41,781 nt of DNA from Thermoplasmata archaeon. Its GTDB lineage: Archaea; Thermoplasmatota; Thermoplasmata; UBA10834. The translations under genes and the position numbers were made by a program. Location of the stretch: contig JALOTQ010000003.1 of the NCBI GenBank assembly GCA_025457815.1, positions 1 to 41,781 on the forward strand, read 5' to 3'. Below, in pieces: positions 1 to 8,609 of the stretch; positions within the stretch are counted from its first letter, which is position 1, and each line of letters starts with the position of its first letter. The notes under the pieces were generated by a model that saw only the letters and a list, made by a program, of their open reading frames with translations, made no database searches and was not told the DNA's origin.

Positions 1-10
1 TCGAGCGGCC

Positions 11-910
11 TTGAGTCGTATGATGACCTACGAGCACAGGATCTTCGGGTGCCCTGTCTGTGGCTACAGGATTTCCCAGAAGGATGCAGCCTGTCCCAGG
101 TGCGGAAACGCGTTCTCGGGTACGACGAAGGTCGAGTGCCCGTTCTGCGGAGACTTGGTGGAGCAGGGGGCGGGGGCATGCCCTTCGTGCCACGTGGACT
201 ATGCGGAGTTCAGGGCGAGCACTGAGGCGAGGGGCGGCGACGACAGCATCGACGCGCTCCTCAACGAGATCATCAAGCTCGAAGCCTCGTCCGTCAAGGT
301 CGAGGGAAAGATTGTAAGCTGCCCCAAATGCAACTGGCTCCTGAAGGGCGACGAGACCGAATGCCCGAAGTGCGGCATGGAGTTCAGCGAGGACGTCAGC
401 TTCCAGTGCCCCATCTGCGGCTCGCCGGTCGCATCCGACGCCACGAAGTGCAGCGAGTGCGGCGTGGAGTTCGGAGGCGAGGAGGGCGCCGCCGAGACTG
501 AACCGAGCGAGGGGCAAGAGAAGGTCTCGGGAAAGCTGGACGAGATCGCCAGCGCGCTGGGCCTGGGGCCTGTGGAGGAACCAGCGCCTCGGGTGGCACC
601 TCCGCCGAAGGCTTGGAGCGAGCCCGCCCCGCGTGAACCGGAGCCCGAACCGGAACCTGCGCCTGAACCGGCCCCTGAGCCAGTTCCTGAACCCGCGCCT
701 GAGCCTGTCGCCGAGGAACCACAGCCGCGGGCCGAGCCTGAGCCGGTGGCTGAGGAACCTGCGCCGGAGCCTGCGACTGAGGTTTTCGACGAGAGCTCCT
801 TCCAGGAGCTTGAGAGCGCCCTGAAGGAAGTGGAGCAGGCTACTCCGAAGAAGAAGTCGAAGCAGAGGAAGCTGAAGGCCAAATCCCCGGGCGCAAAGAA
901 GCCGAAGTGA
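11..910 (+). CDS. Multi-zinc-ribbon protein with Pro/Glu-rich linker
   Basis: Function unknown. The first ~155 residues hold four CxxC-x(10-12)-CxxC zinc ribbons (CPVC..CPRC, CPFC..CPSC, CPKC..CPKC, CPIC..CSEC). Then comes a long low-complexity Pro-Glu-Ala stretch (about residues 190-255) and a Lys-rich basic tail. There is no signal peptide or membrane segment, so it is probably cytosolic, perhaps a nucleic-acid or protein scaffold (inference). The frame is open to the left window edge, so the TTG at 11 may not be the true start; ATG codons at 20 and 23 are alternatives. Its stop overlaps a GTG (GTGA at 907-910) in the frame of the next gene. Confidence 0.75.
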   Translation: MSRMMTYEHRIFGCPVCGYRISQKDAACPRCGNAFSGTTKVECPFCGDLVEQGAGACPSCHVDYAEFRASTEARGGDDSIDALLNEIIKLEASSVKVEGKIVSCPKCNWLLKGDETECPKCGMEFSEDVSFQCPICGSPVASDATKCSECGVEFGGEEGAAETEPSEGQEKVSGKLDEIASALGLGPVEEPAPRVAPPPKAWSEPAPREPEPEPEPAPEPAPEPVPEPAPEPVAEEPQPRAEPEPVAEEPAPEPATEVFDESSFQELESALKEVEQATPKKKSKQRKLKAKSPGAKKPK

Positions 911-963
911 GGGCTCAGACCGAGAAGGTTATTTCTTCAGCCGCGCTTCGAGTCATCGATCTG

Positions 964-1692
964 ATGATATTCATAGACGCCAGGGAAGGAGCTTCCGGAG
1001 ACATGCTACTCGCGGCCATGCTCGGGCTGCTGGACAGTCCCGACAAGGCTCTGGTCGTCAAGCTGCTCGATGCGGCGGCGTCCAGGCACGGGCTTGGGCT
1101 GCGCGTGCTGGACATCGACGAGGACGGCGTCGCAGGGAAGGCGGTCAACTACGCGGTGGAGCGCCCGGCGAACGAGTCGACATCGAGGGACGAGTGCCTC
1201 CGCATCTTCGCCGAGATCGAGAGAGACCTCGGCTCGGAATCGGATGTCGGCGGCCGCATCCTCGGAGAGATATTCAGGGCGGAGGCTGAGGCGCACGGAA
1301 TTCCGGAGCGCGATGTGCATCTTCACGAGATCGGGAGGCCGCAGGCACTGCTCAACATCGCGGCCATCGGCCTCGTCGCGGGAATGCTCGGGAGAGCGCA
1401 CGCTGGCGAGTTCATGTGCTCGACCATAACCACAGGCATGGGGGTCATCGCCGTCAGCCACGGCGCCATCAGGGTGCCCGCACCCGCGAGCGCCATACTT
1501 CTCAGGGGCATGAAACACCTCAAGGGCGACTCTCCAGGGGAGAGGGCTACCCCCTCGGGGATCGCTGCGCTCAAGGTCCTGTCGAGCTCGCAGGGCGATG
1601 AACTGTCTGGCGAACCGAAACGTACGAGCACGGGCTTCGGCAGCAAGCGGTTCGGGGGCAGGCTCGGCCGGATGACGCTCACCTGGCGCTGA
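964..1692 (+). CDS. LarC1-like nickel-pincer cofactor protein (DUF111), N-terminal half only
   Basis: LarC inserts nickel into the pyridinium dithiocarboxylate cofactor (nickel-pincer nucleotide) of lactate racemase-type enzymes. The N terminus (MIFIDAREGASGDM) matches the family opening (D..xGxSGDM). HLHEIG near residue 120 matches the HxHE(V/I)G motif, and HGAIRVPAPA and the ATPSG segment match later LarC1 blocks. At 242 residues it covers only the LarC1 part; the LarC2 half found in full-length proteins (~400+ residues) is absent. The ATG at 964 fits the family N terminus; the frame extends to a GTG at 907 that overlaps the upstream stop. No larB, larE or larA is nearby. Confidence 0.75.
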   Translation: MIFIDAREGASGDMLLAAMLGLLDSPDKALVVKLLDAAASRHGLGLRVLDIDEDGVAGKAVNYAVERPANESTSRDECLRIFAEIERDLGSESDVGGRILGEIFRAEAEAHGIPERDVHLHEIGRPQALLNIAAIGLVAGMLGRAHAGEFMCSTITTGMGVIAVSHGAIRVPAPASAILLRGMKHLKGDSPGERATPSGIAALKVLSSSQGDELSGEPKRTSTGFGSKRFGGRLGRMTLTWR

Positions 1693-1814
1693 GAGACCGG
1701 ATTGCCTCAGACCTTACTCGGAAGGCACAATGATTATCAATGCTACGAGCCTTCCATAACATCGTTAAATATCAATACGGTCGTCTGCTGGGACGGCTCT
1801 GGGAGAGATTTAAC

Positions 1815-2069
1815 TTGGAAGAAAGTGGCGACCCTATCCCCCAACCCGCCAAGACCCTAGACTGCATCGGCTTGTACTGTCCAGAGCCGGTGTTCAGAAC
1901 CCGTGAGGAGATTTCCTCGATTCCCCTTGGACAGGTCCTAGAGGTCCTGGCAGACGACCCAGCTTCTGAATCCGATATCAGGAGCTGGGCGAAGCACGCC
2001 GGTCAGAAGCTGCTGTCGATCGAGAGGGTGAAAGGCGGTTTCCGGTTTCTGATCAAGCGTGAGACATAG
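1815..2069 (+). CDS. TusA/SirA-family sulfur carrier protein
   Basis: Small sulfur-relay protein that carries persulfide sulfur on a conserved cysteine. The signature is DCIGLYCPEPV, matching the family C-x-G-x-x-CP-x-P motif with both cysteines present. The frame is open from an ATG at 1740, but a TTG at 1815 preceded by GGGAGAG (1801-1807) gives 84 residues, the usual TusA size, and a TATA-like GTTAAATAT lies at 1762-1770. The next gene (DsrE-like) starts 13 bases after the stop and an IscS-like gene follows, so the three probably form one sulfur-transfer operon. Confidence 0.82.
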   Translation: MEESGDPIPQPAKTLDCIGLYCPEPVFRTREEISSIPLGQVLEVLADDPASESDIRSWAKHAGQKLLSIERVKGGFRFLIKRET

Positions 2070-2082
2070 GAGGGAGAGACTC

Positions 2083-2451
2083 ATGGCGAAGAAGATACTG
2101 TATGTTCAGACCTCGGGCACGGACACGCCCGAGAGGCTGTACGCGCCGTTCATACTGGCGACGACCGCGAGGGCGATGGGTGTCGAGGCGACCGTGTACT
2201 TCCTGGGCAAGGGCGTGACGGCCGTCATGAAGGGGAACGCAGAGAAGGTCAAGCTCGGGTCGTTCCCGACGGTGAAGGAGGTCATGGACCAGGCGGCCAA
2301 GGAAGGCGTCCGGATGCTCATCTGCGGCCAGAGCTGCCAGATGCTGGGCCTCAAGGGCGACCCCGAGGAGTTCGAGGACCCGGCCAAGGTGGTCGGCGCG
2401 GCCACGCTGAACGACCTGTTGCTCGAGTCGGACGCGGTGCTAAGCTTTTAG
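2083..2451 (+). CDS. DsrE-family sulfur-relay protein
   Basis: DsrE/DsrF-like fold protein of 122 residues. It opens with the beta-strand KKILYVQTSGTDTPER and has the glycine-rich GKGVTAVMKG helix region. A CGQSC pair near residue 95 is a plausible persulfide-carrying site in the place where this family often has a conserved cysteine. Start ATG 2083 is set by a strong ribosome site (AGGAGGGAG, 2068-2076). It sits between the TusA-like and IscS-like genes. In known systems DsrE proteins accept sulfur from TusA; the same role here is inference. Confidence 0.8.
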   Translation: MAKKILYVQTSGTDTPERLYAPFILATTARAMGVEATVYFLGKGVTAVMKGNAEKVKLGSFPTVKEVMDQAAKEGVRMLICGQSCQMLGLKGDPEEFEDPAKVVGAATLNDLLLESDAVLSF

Positions 2452-2489
2452 GCCGTCCGAGGGTTACTCTTCCTAAGGAGGAAGACCGA

Positions 2490-3743
2490 ATGTTGTTCCA
2501 GGCGAGCGGAGCCAAGAAGAGAGTGTACATGGACTACGCGGCGGCGTCCCCCGTCGACGAGAGGGTGGTCGCTGCCATGATGCCGTACTTCTCGGACAAG
2601 TTCGGCAACCCGTCCTCGCTGCACAACGCCGGCAGGGAACCGAAGAAGGCCATCGAGGACGCAAGGGCCAAGGTGGCGGCGCTGTTCAACGCCAAGAGGA
2701 AAGAGGAGATAGTCTTCACCTCCGGTGGGACCGAGGCCAGCAACATCGGGATCAAGGGGGTCGCGATGAGGCTCAGGCCCGAAGGGAACCACATAGTCAC
2801 TTCCGCCATCGAGCACATCTCCGTGCTCAACATCATGAAGTCGCTCGAGAAGGGCGGGTTCGAAGTGTCCTACATCCCCCCGACGAACGACGGGTTCGTC
2901 GACGTCTCCAAGCTGCAGCAGGCCCTGAGGAAGGACACCATCCTGGTGTCCATCATGCATGCCAACAACGAGATCGGCACGCTCCAGCCCATCGACGAGA
3001 TAGGCGCGCTGCTTGAGGAGCGGGACATCACGTTCCACGTGGACGCGGTCGCGTCCGCCGGTAAGGTCCCGACAGACGTCCAGAGGTCCAAGGCGGACCT
3101 CATGTCCGTATCCTCGAACGACATGTACGGCCCCAAAGGGGCCGGGGCGCTCTATGTCCGCGACGGCACCCGCATCGAGGCAATCTACCAGGGAGGTGGC
3201 CAGGAGCGCGGGCTAAGGTCGGGCTCCGAGAATGTCCCTGCCATAGTGGGCTTCGGGGCCGCCGCTGAAATCGCGAGGAACGAGATGGACTCCGAGGGCA
3301 GGAGGCTCGCCGCGCTCAGGGACAGGCTGGTCAAGGGAATCACGGAGAAGATCGAGGACTCGTTCCTCAACGGCCATCCGACGAGGCGCCTCCCGAACAA
3401 CGCGAACTTCAGGTTCAGATACGTCGAGGGGGAGTCGATGCTCCTCAACCTCGACATGATGGGCGTCTCGGTATCCTCGAGCTCGCCTTGCACCTCAAAG
3501 AGCCTTCTGCCGTCGCACGTGCTGCTCGCGTGCGAGATACCAACGGAGGAGGCCCAGAGCGCGGTCCAGTTCACCCTGGGCAGGTCGAACAACGAGGAGG
3601 AGATCGACTACGTCGTCGGGATCCTCCCGGGCATAATCAAGAAGCTGAGGGCGATGTCGCCGTTCAGCCCCGAGAACCTGGCAGAGATGCGCTCGACCGC
3701 GGGGCACAGGGAAGAGGAAGACCACCATCACATAGAGGAGTGA
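2490..3743 (+). CDS. IscS/NifS-like cysteine desulfurase homologue lacking the PLP lysine
   Basis: Class V aminotransferase fold, 417 residues, clearly IscS-like: MDYAAASP near the N terminus, FTSGGTEASN (77-86), His109, HVDA with Asp185, YGPKGAGALYV, and the active loop with Cys334 (SSPCTS). Canonical IscS has SxHK before YGPKG, with the lysine bound to PLP; here the residues are Asn210-Asp211 (codon 3120-3122 GAC). The Gln that contacts the PLP hydroxyl is Ala188. Ordinary desulfurase chemistry is therefore unlikely. An IscS from Archaeoglobus fulgidus is known that also has Asp for this lysine and lacks desulfurase activity, and was proposed to supply a cluster ligand. The tail is His/Glu-rich. 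AAGGAGG at 2474-2480 supports the ATG. Expected role: sulfur or Fe-S scaffold (inference). Confidence 0.9.
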   Translation: MLFQASGAKKRVYMDYAAASPVDERVVAAMMPYFSDKFGNPSSLHNAGREPKKAIEDARAKVAALFNAKRKEEIVFTSGGTEASNIGIKGVAMRLRPEGNHIVTSAIEHISVLNIMKSLEKGGFEVSYIPPTNDGFVDVSKLQQALRKDTILVSIMHANNEIGTLQPIDEIGALLEERDITFHVDAVASAGKVPTDVQRSKADLMSVSSNDMYGPKGAGALYVRDGTRIEAIYQGGGQERGLRSGSENVPAIVGFGAAAEIARNEMDSEGRRLAALRDRLVKGITEKIEDSFLNGHPTRRLPNNANFRFRYVEGESMLLNLDMMGVSVSSSSPCTSKSLLPSHVLLACEIPTEEAQSAVQFTLGRSNNEEEIDYVVGILPGIIKKLRAMSPFSPENLAEMRSTAGHREEEDHHHIEE

Positions 3744-3855
3744 ATCTCTCACAGGCGCGCGCGTGACGGGCGGTTCTGCAGGGTCCGCGCGAATCGCAGG
3801 CTGTGTATATAGTTTGCTGAGCAATGACGTATGCCAGCGAAAAATACGCAAAAAG

Positions 3856-3866
3856 TTATATATATA
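3856..3866 (+). promoter_or_regulatory. Strong TATA box for the surface-protein gene
   Basis: TTATATATATA preceded by an A-rich BRE-like AAAAAG. The box centre is about 40 bases before the ATG at 3900, which predicts transcription starting near 3885 and a leader of about 15 bases. This is one of the strongest promoters in the window, consistent with a highly expressed envelope protein. Confidence 0.7.
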
Positions 3867-3899
3867 CTACCCCGTTCTTGTTTCCGGATGGGATAGCCT

Positions 3900-6305
3900 A
3901 TGAAAAATAGGATTCTAAGTATAGCGCTGGCGCTAAGCCTGCTCGCTGTGGTATATGCCGCGGTCCCTACGCATGCGGACGTGTACTATACGGGCAGTGT
4001 AGAAACGACAGACGATACGGGAGCCGCGAAGGATACCTATGTTCAGGGGCAGCTTGTCTATGTCTCGGCGATGGTCGAGTACATGGGAGCGCTCTCTGAC
4101 CAGGATATTCGCGTTAGGCTCGAGACCCTAGGCGGTGCATCTGTAAGTCAGTTCACCGCGGTGGCCAACTTGCCCGATATCGGCTGGTACAACAGCACTG
4201 AGGTCGGGGGCATTGCCCTCGGGACCGGCGGTGCGCCGATAACCGGTGACAGGGGCTCGTTCTACGTGGTCCTCTACGAGAGATGGAGCATGACCGAGAT
4301 CGCGAGGGCCTCGATAACGATCCTGAAGGTCGGATTGACGCTCGAACCCCCGGCGGGGATAATGGGCGCCTACTACCCGGGACAGACGCTGACGGCGAAG
4401 CTCGTGACGATGTACACGACTGACATGTTCTATGTCCACGTGACGAACGACACGGGCGCGGACGTCGCGGGCCTTAACTGGACCGCGCAGATCGCACCGG
4501 ACGGCTACTGGGAGAAGACCTTCGCAATAAGTGACTCAATGCCTGACGGAGAGTACATGATGAAGGTCAGGGACTCGACGACGCACGCCTTGAGATACTA
4601 TCTCTACTTCGACGTGCAGATGTACTACTTCGAGGTCAGCGCGGACAGGAGCTACTACCTGCCCGAGATGACCGCGGTGATTGACATCATGACCATCGAC
4701 CTCGCCTCGTTCGAGGTCGCTGAGTCGGTCACGGTAAGGTACTGGGCGCACTGGTACAACTACTCCGCCGACGGCACGGCAGTCTTCGAGAGCTGGGAGA
4801 ACGGCACTCTGGACTCCGCCTTCGGATACATGGAGTGGACGATACCGGCTGACGTGGTCCTGTACGATGACATCGAGATAATGTTCTGGGCCAACGAATC
4901 GGACATAAGGAGTGCCGAGGACTGGGTCTGGCTCTACATGGGCGTGCTCGACGCTGACATATACGTCGACGGCACCTGGTACATGCCAGGCGAGACCGTC
5001 GTCGTGGATGTCTGGGCGGGCGTATACTGGGACTCGCTTGAGGGCGCCGATGTGGACATCACGGTGTTCTACAACGGGACCGCGGTTGACGCCTATGGCG
5101 CCGCTGACCTCGCGACGGACTCTGACGGATGGGTGACCCACACGTTCGCGCTGCTAAGCTCCGCGGGCATGGGCACGTACATCGTGAGGGCCGAAGTGAG
5201 CGAGGCTGGCCAGACGGTTGTCCGGGACGACGTCTTCGAAGTCGAATGGGACGGCTGGATCGGCCTGACCTTCGACAAGGAGTGGTACTACGGCGGAGAC
5301 ACCGCGGTGGTGACGATCGATGCGGTCTGGAACGGAGCTCCTGCCGACCTTGGCGAGTTCGCGTTCTACTTCTCGACTGACGCCGGCATCCAGGTCTGGG
5401 GCAACGGAACGGGCGACTCGGTCAGCTACGACATACCTGACGAGTACTACGGTGGCCTGTCGGTCGGAGTGATCGCGACCCTCAACGGCTACACGATGCA
5501 GGGCTGGAACTGGGCGGATGTCCGGTTCGCGGACGTGCTGCTGAGCACGAACACCCAGAACTACAGGCCCGGCGATGTGGTCGTCTGGAACTGGCAGATC
5601 CTGGGCGGCGCTGAGGTCGCGCACATGGAGTACGTCATCTGGGACAGCGACGGCGTGAAGGTCGCCGGGGAGGAGCTGACATTCGCTCCGACTGGATCCT
5701 TCGAGTACGCCGTGCCGGCACTGAACCCGTCTAACGAGTACGGTGCCTGGATATGGATGACCTCCACTGCTGGCGGATACGCCGACTACGAGGTATGGGT
5801 GGATCTCGTCGCGATGTACGAGCTCATGATATGGCCATCGGACTCCGGATACACGTCCGGGGACTATGCGCCTGGTGACGCGGTGACTGTGCACTACTCC
5901 ATAGGTGCGTATGTGTACGACCACCTGCCTGTCTACGAGCTGTACATCTGGACGAGCTACAACCCGCTCGGCATGAGGCTGCTGGTCTCTGACCCGGAGG
6001 GAACGTTCGAGGTCGAGGTGCCTGAGGACGCGCCGACTGCGCAGTTCAGCATCAGCGCAGACCTGTACGACCCGGTCAACGACGACTGGCTGTCGTGGGA
6101 CAGCACCGCCGTGACGGTCAACAACGAGCTCAGCGGCTGGGACAAGAGCGTCGGAGGCATGAGCGCGATCGACTTCACGATGCTGATCTTGATCGTGATC
6201 ATGATCGTGCTGCTCATCGTGGTGCCCTTCATGAAGGGCAGGATGGGCGCGCCGAAGAGCTCCGAGCCGAAGAGCGAGCCGCCACAGCAGGCTCCCCCAC
6301 CGTAG
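3900..6305 (+). CDS. Large secreted, C-terminally anchored surface protein with beta-sandwich repeats
   Basis: 801 residues. A Sec signal peptide occupies residues 1-26 (KNR n-region, hydrophobic core, cleavage near HADVYY). The body is rich in aromatic and acidic residues with repeated units of the type Y-x-PG-x-x-V-x-V (for example YYPGQTLTAKL, YMPGETVVVDV, YRPGDVVVWNW, YAPGDAVTVHY), typical of MG2/Ig-like beta-sandwich domains. Several NxS/T sequons (NGT, NDT, NWT) could be N-glycosylated. Near the C terminus is one membrane helix (IDFTMLILIVIMIVLLIVV), followed by a short basic/Pro-rich cytoplasmic tail. Probably an envelope protein. The nearby nucleotide-sugar genes could serve its glycosylation (inference). 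Confidence 0.85.
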   Translation: MKNRILSIALALSLLAVVYAAVPTHADVYYTGSVETTDDTGAAKDTYVQGQLVYVSAMVEYMGALSDQDIRVRLETLGGASVSQFTAVANLPDIGWYNSTEVGGIALGTGGAPITGDRGSFYVVLYERWSMTEIARASITILKVGLTLEPPAGIMGAYYPGQTLTAKLVTMYTTDMFYVHVTNDTGADVAGLNWTAQIAPDGYWEKTFAISDSMPDGEYMMKVRDSTTHALRYYLYFDVQMYYFEVSADRSYYLPEMTAVIDIMTIDLASFEVAESVTVRYWAHWYNYSADGTAVFESWENGTLDSAFGYMEWTIPADVVLYDDIEIMFWANESDIRSAEDWVWLYMGVLDADIYVDGTWYMPGETVVVDVWAGVYWDSLEGADVDITVFYNGTAVDAYGAADLATDSDGWVTHTFALLSSAGMGTYIVRAEVSEAGQTVVRDDVFEVEWDGWIGLTFDKEWYYGGDTAVVTIDAVWNGAPADLGEFAFYFSTDAGIQVWGNGTGDSVSYDIPDEYYGGLSVGVIATLNGYTMQGWNWADVRFADVLLSTNTQNYRPGDVVVWNWQILGGAEVAHMEYVIWDSDGVKVAGEELTFAPTGSFEYAVPALNPSNEYGAWIWMTSTAGGYADYEVWVDLVAMYELMIWPSDSGYTSGDYAPGDAVTVHYSIGAYVYDHLPVYELYIWTSYNPLGMRLLVSDPEGTFEVEVPEDAPTAQFSISADLYDPVNDDWLSWDSTAVTVNNELSGWDKSVGGMSAIDFTMLILIVIMIVLLIVVPFMKGRMGAPKSSEPKSEPPQQAPPP

Positions 6306-6334
6306 GAACGTAGGGCCTACCAGGGAAGCACAAA

Positions 6335-6369
6335 CCCTTTTCCCCAATCTCTTTCCTTTTCATTGTTTT
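6335..6369 (+). terminator. T-rich terminator after the surface protein
   Basis: Pyrimidine/T-rich runs (CCCTTTTCCCC, TTTCCTTTT, TTGTTTT) begin about 30 bases after the stop of the surface-protein gene. T-tracts without a strong hairpin are the usual archaeal termination signal. Confidence 0.5.
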
Positions 6370-6416
6370 GAGCCCCACTGCAAAGTCTTATACGGATTCC
6401 GTGGCATCGGCCTCCG

Positions 6417-7721
6417 ATGGCCCAGGAGAAGGTCGCCGTCGTAGGCCTCGGATATGTCGGCATACCGCTCGCAGCTCTCCTAGCGAGCAAGGGCTACGAA
6501 GTGATGGGCGTCGACGTCTCCGAGGAAAGGGCTAGTAGCGTCGGTGAGGGTAGGCTCCCTCTGAAGGGGGACGAGCCGGGCCTTACGGAGCTACTCGCCA
6601 AAGGCGTCAGGAAGGGCGCGCTGAAGGCCTCTTCGTCGGCTGGGATGCTCGGAGGCAGGAAGGTCATCTTCGTCTGCGTGGACACGCCCATAGACGCCGA
6701 CCGAAGGCCGGATCATTCGAGCCTGAGGAAGGCCCTGGAGTCCGTCGCCAAGAACATGTCCCGCGGGACGCTCGTCATCGTCGAATCGACATTGGCCCCT
6801 GGGACGATGGTCGGGGTCGTGAGGCCCGCGCTCGAGCGCGGCAGCGGCCTCAAGGCGGGGAAGGACTTCGGGCTGGCGCACTGCCCCGAGAGGGTCATGC
6901 CCGGCAGACTGCTGAAGAACATCACCACTTATGACAGGGTCATCGGCGGGCTCGACCTGCGCTCACAGCAGCGCGCGTGCGCGATATACTCGAAGCTCAC
7001 GAAGGGCAAGCTTCACACGACGGACCTGACGACCGCGGAGATAGTGAAGACGGCCGAGAACGCCTACAGGGACGTGCAGATCGCGTTCGCGAACGAGGTC
7101 GCCCTGATAAGCGAGAAGCTCGGGGCGGATGCGTTCGAGGTCCGGAGGCTCGTGAACACGTGCCCGTTCAGGGACATGCACCTACCAGGCGCGGGCGTCG
7201 GGGGGCACTGCCTACCGAAGGACCCGTGGCTGCTCGCGACTGCCGGAAAGGCCGCGAACCCGAAGCTGATACCGATCGCGAGGGCCGTGAACGACTCGAT
7301 GCCGTTCCATGTGCTGGACCTCGCGGACTCGCTCCTGGGCGCATCTGGACTCAAGGTGGAGGACGCGGTTGTGACCGTCCTTGGGGCCTCGTTCCTACAG
7401 GATTCTGGAGATGCCAGGAACTCGCCGTCGCTGCCCGTGGTGGAGTCGCTGAAGCGCGCCAAGGAGCTGCGGGTGCACGACCCGTTCCTGGGAGATTTCG
7501 CCGGCCTGAAGGTCCAGAAGGACCTCAAGAAGGCGCTCGCGGGCGCCGACCTCGCGATATTCATGGTCTCCCACAAGGAGTACCTCAAGCTGGCCCCCGG
7601 CGCGCTGAAGAAGATGATGAAGACCCCGGCGGTCGTGGACGGACGGAACATTTTCGAGGCCAGGAAGATGGCCAAGGCCGGGATCGACTACAGGGGAGTC
7701 GGAAAGGGCTCACTTCAGTAA
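6417..7721 (+). CDS. UDP-sugar dehydrogenase (UDP-ManNAc/UDP-glucose dehydrogenase family)
   Basis: NAD-dependent four-electron oxidation of a nucleotide sugar C6 hydroxyl to a uronic acid, most like WecC-type UDP-N-acetyl-D-mannosamine dehydrogenase. Rossmann motif VVGLGYVGIPLA (residues 8-19); CVDTPID at 87-93; HCPERVMPG at 155-163; Lys211 and Asn215 in VKTAENAYRD; catalytic Cys265 in GVGGHCLPKDP. 434 residues is the usual length. The substrate is not certain from sequence. It converges with an epimerase/oxidoreductase pair, so the three genes likely make an acidic acetamido sugar for surface glycans. Confidence 0.88.
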   Translation: MAQEKVAVVGLGYVGIPLAALLASKGYEVMGVDVSEERASSVGEGRLPLKGDEPGLTELLAKGVRKGALKASSSAGMLGGRKVIFVCVDTPIDADRRPDHSSLRKALESVAKNMSRGTLVIVESTLAPGTMVGVVRPALERGSGLKAGKDFGLAHCPERVMPGRLLKNITTYDRVIGGLDLRSQQRACAIYSKLTKGKLHTTDLTTAEIVKTAENAYRDVQIAFANEVALISEKLGADAFEVRRLVNTCPFRDMHLPGAGVGGHCLPKDPWLLATAGKAANPKLIPIARAVNDSMPFHVLDLADSLLGASGLKVEDAVVTVLGASFLQDSGDARNSPSLPVVESLKRAKELRVHDPFLGDFAGLKVQKDLKKALAGADLAIFMVSHKEYLKLAPGALKKMMKTPAVVDGRNIFEARKMAKAGIDYRGVGKGSLQ

Positions 7722-8609
7722 TTCCGCCAGGCCCTGGTCGAGGTCGATGGTGGGCTTGAACCCCAGCATCTGTTTCGCCTTCGCGCAATTCGCGAGGCTC
7801 TCACGAATGTCCCCCACCCTGGGGGAAGTGAACTCGGGCTTGACCTTGAGCCCTGAGAGCATGATGGCGCTGATCGCAAGGTCCAGGATGCTGGTCGAGT
7901 GGCCGCTGCCGCAGTTGAAGACCTGGCCGTCCAGGCCTTTCTTGTCCAGCATCAGGGAGATCATCTCGACGACATCGAGCGCGTGTATGAAGTCCCTGGT
8001 CTGGAGCCCGTCGCCCTCGATCACCGGCGGCTTGCCGGACTTGAGCCGATTGACGAACTTGGTGATGACTCCCGAATAAGGGCTCGAAGGGTCGGCTCGG
8101 GGCGAGTAGAAGTTGAACGGCCGTACCGAGGTGACCTCCATCGGGCTGTTCCGGGCGAACGCCAGCGCATACTTCTCCCCGGACAGCTTGGCCACGCCGT
8201 AGTTGCTTATCGGCTCGGTCGGATGGGCCTCGTCGATCGGCGTGTACTTGGGCTGGCCGAAGATGGCGGCGCTGCTGACGTACACGAATCTCTCGACCTG
8301 GGCCTCGGAGCTGAGCTGGAGCATGTTGACGGTGCCGAGGATGTTCACGTTGGCGTCGAAGACCGGGTCCTTCGTCGACTTCTCGACGCTCACCTGGGCG
8401 GCGCAGTGGACCACCCACCGGACACCTCTGAGGGCGTTCGACACGTCCGCGCGGCTCGTGATGTCGCCGACAACGCAGGATTTCTTGAGCGGCTCGAACG
8501 GCTGCGGCCTCGTGTCGAGGCCGACGACCTCGTGGTCCCTCGATAGGCGCTCGCAGACGTACGACCCGAGCTGTCCAGAGCTGCCGGTGACCAGGATCTT
8601 CGTCTTCAC
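7710..8609 (-). CDS. NAD-dependent nucleotide-sugar epimerase/dehydratase (extended SDR)
   Basis: 299-residue extended short-chain dehydrogenase of the GalE/WbpP type. GSSGQLGSYV nucleotide-binding loop near residue 8, VVHCAAQVS around 65, SSAAIFG and the catalytic YGVAK (Tyr-x3-Lys) around 140. Near-family length. Starts with GTG at 8609, overlapping the TGA of the upstream MocA-like gene (GTGA), which implies translational coupling. The open frame continues far upstream, but that part is only the shadow of the neighbour. Its 3' end overlaps the convergent dehydrogenase by 12 bases. Likely acts in nucleotide-sugar synthesis; epimerase versus dehydratase is not resolved. Confidence 0.85.
   Translation of the reverse strand: MKTKILVTGSSGQLGSYVCERLSRDHEVVGLDTRPQPFEPLKKSCVVGDITSRADVSNALRGVRWVVHCAAQVSVEKSTKDPVFDANVNILGTVNMLQLSSEAQVERFVYVSSAAIFGQPKYTPIDEAHPTEPISNYGVAKLSGEKYALAFARNSPMEVTSVRPFNFYSPRADPSSPYSGVITKFVNRLKSGKPPVIEGDGLQTRDFIHALDVVEMISLMLDKKGLDGQVFNCGSGHSTSILDLAISAIMLSGLKVKPEFTSPRVGDIRESLANCAKAKQMLGFKPTIDLDQGLAELLK

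Noticed and set aside
650-780. Pro-Glu codon repeat in the first gene as a possible DNA repeat or CRISPR
   Set aside because: The repetition is at protein level (Pro-Glu-Ala), with varying codons and no regular spacers.
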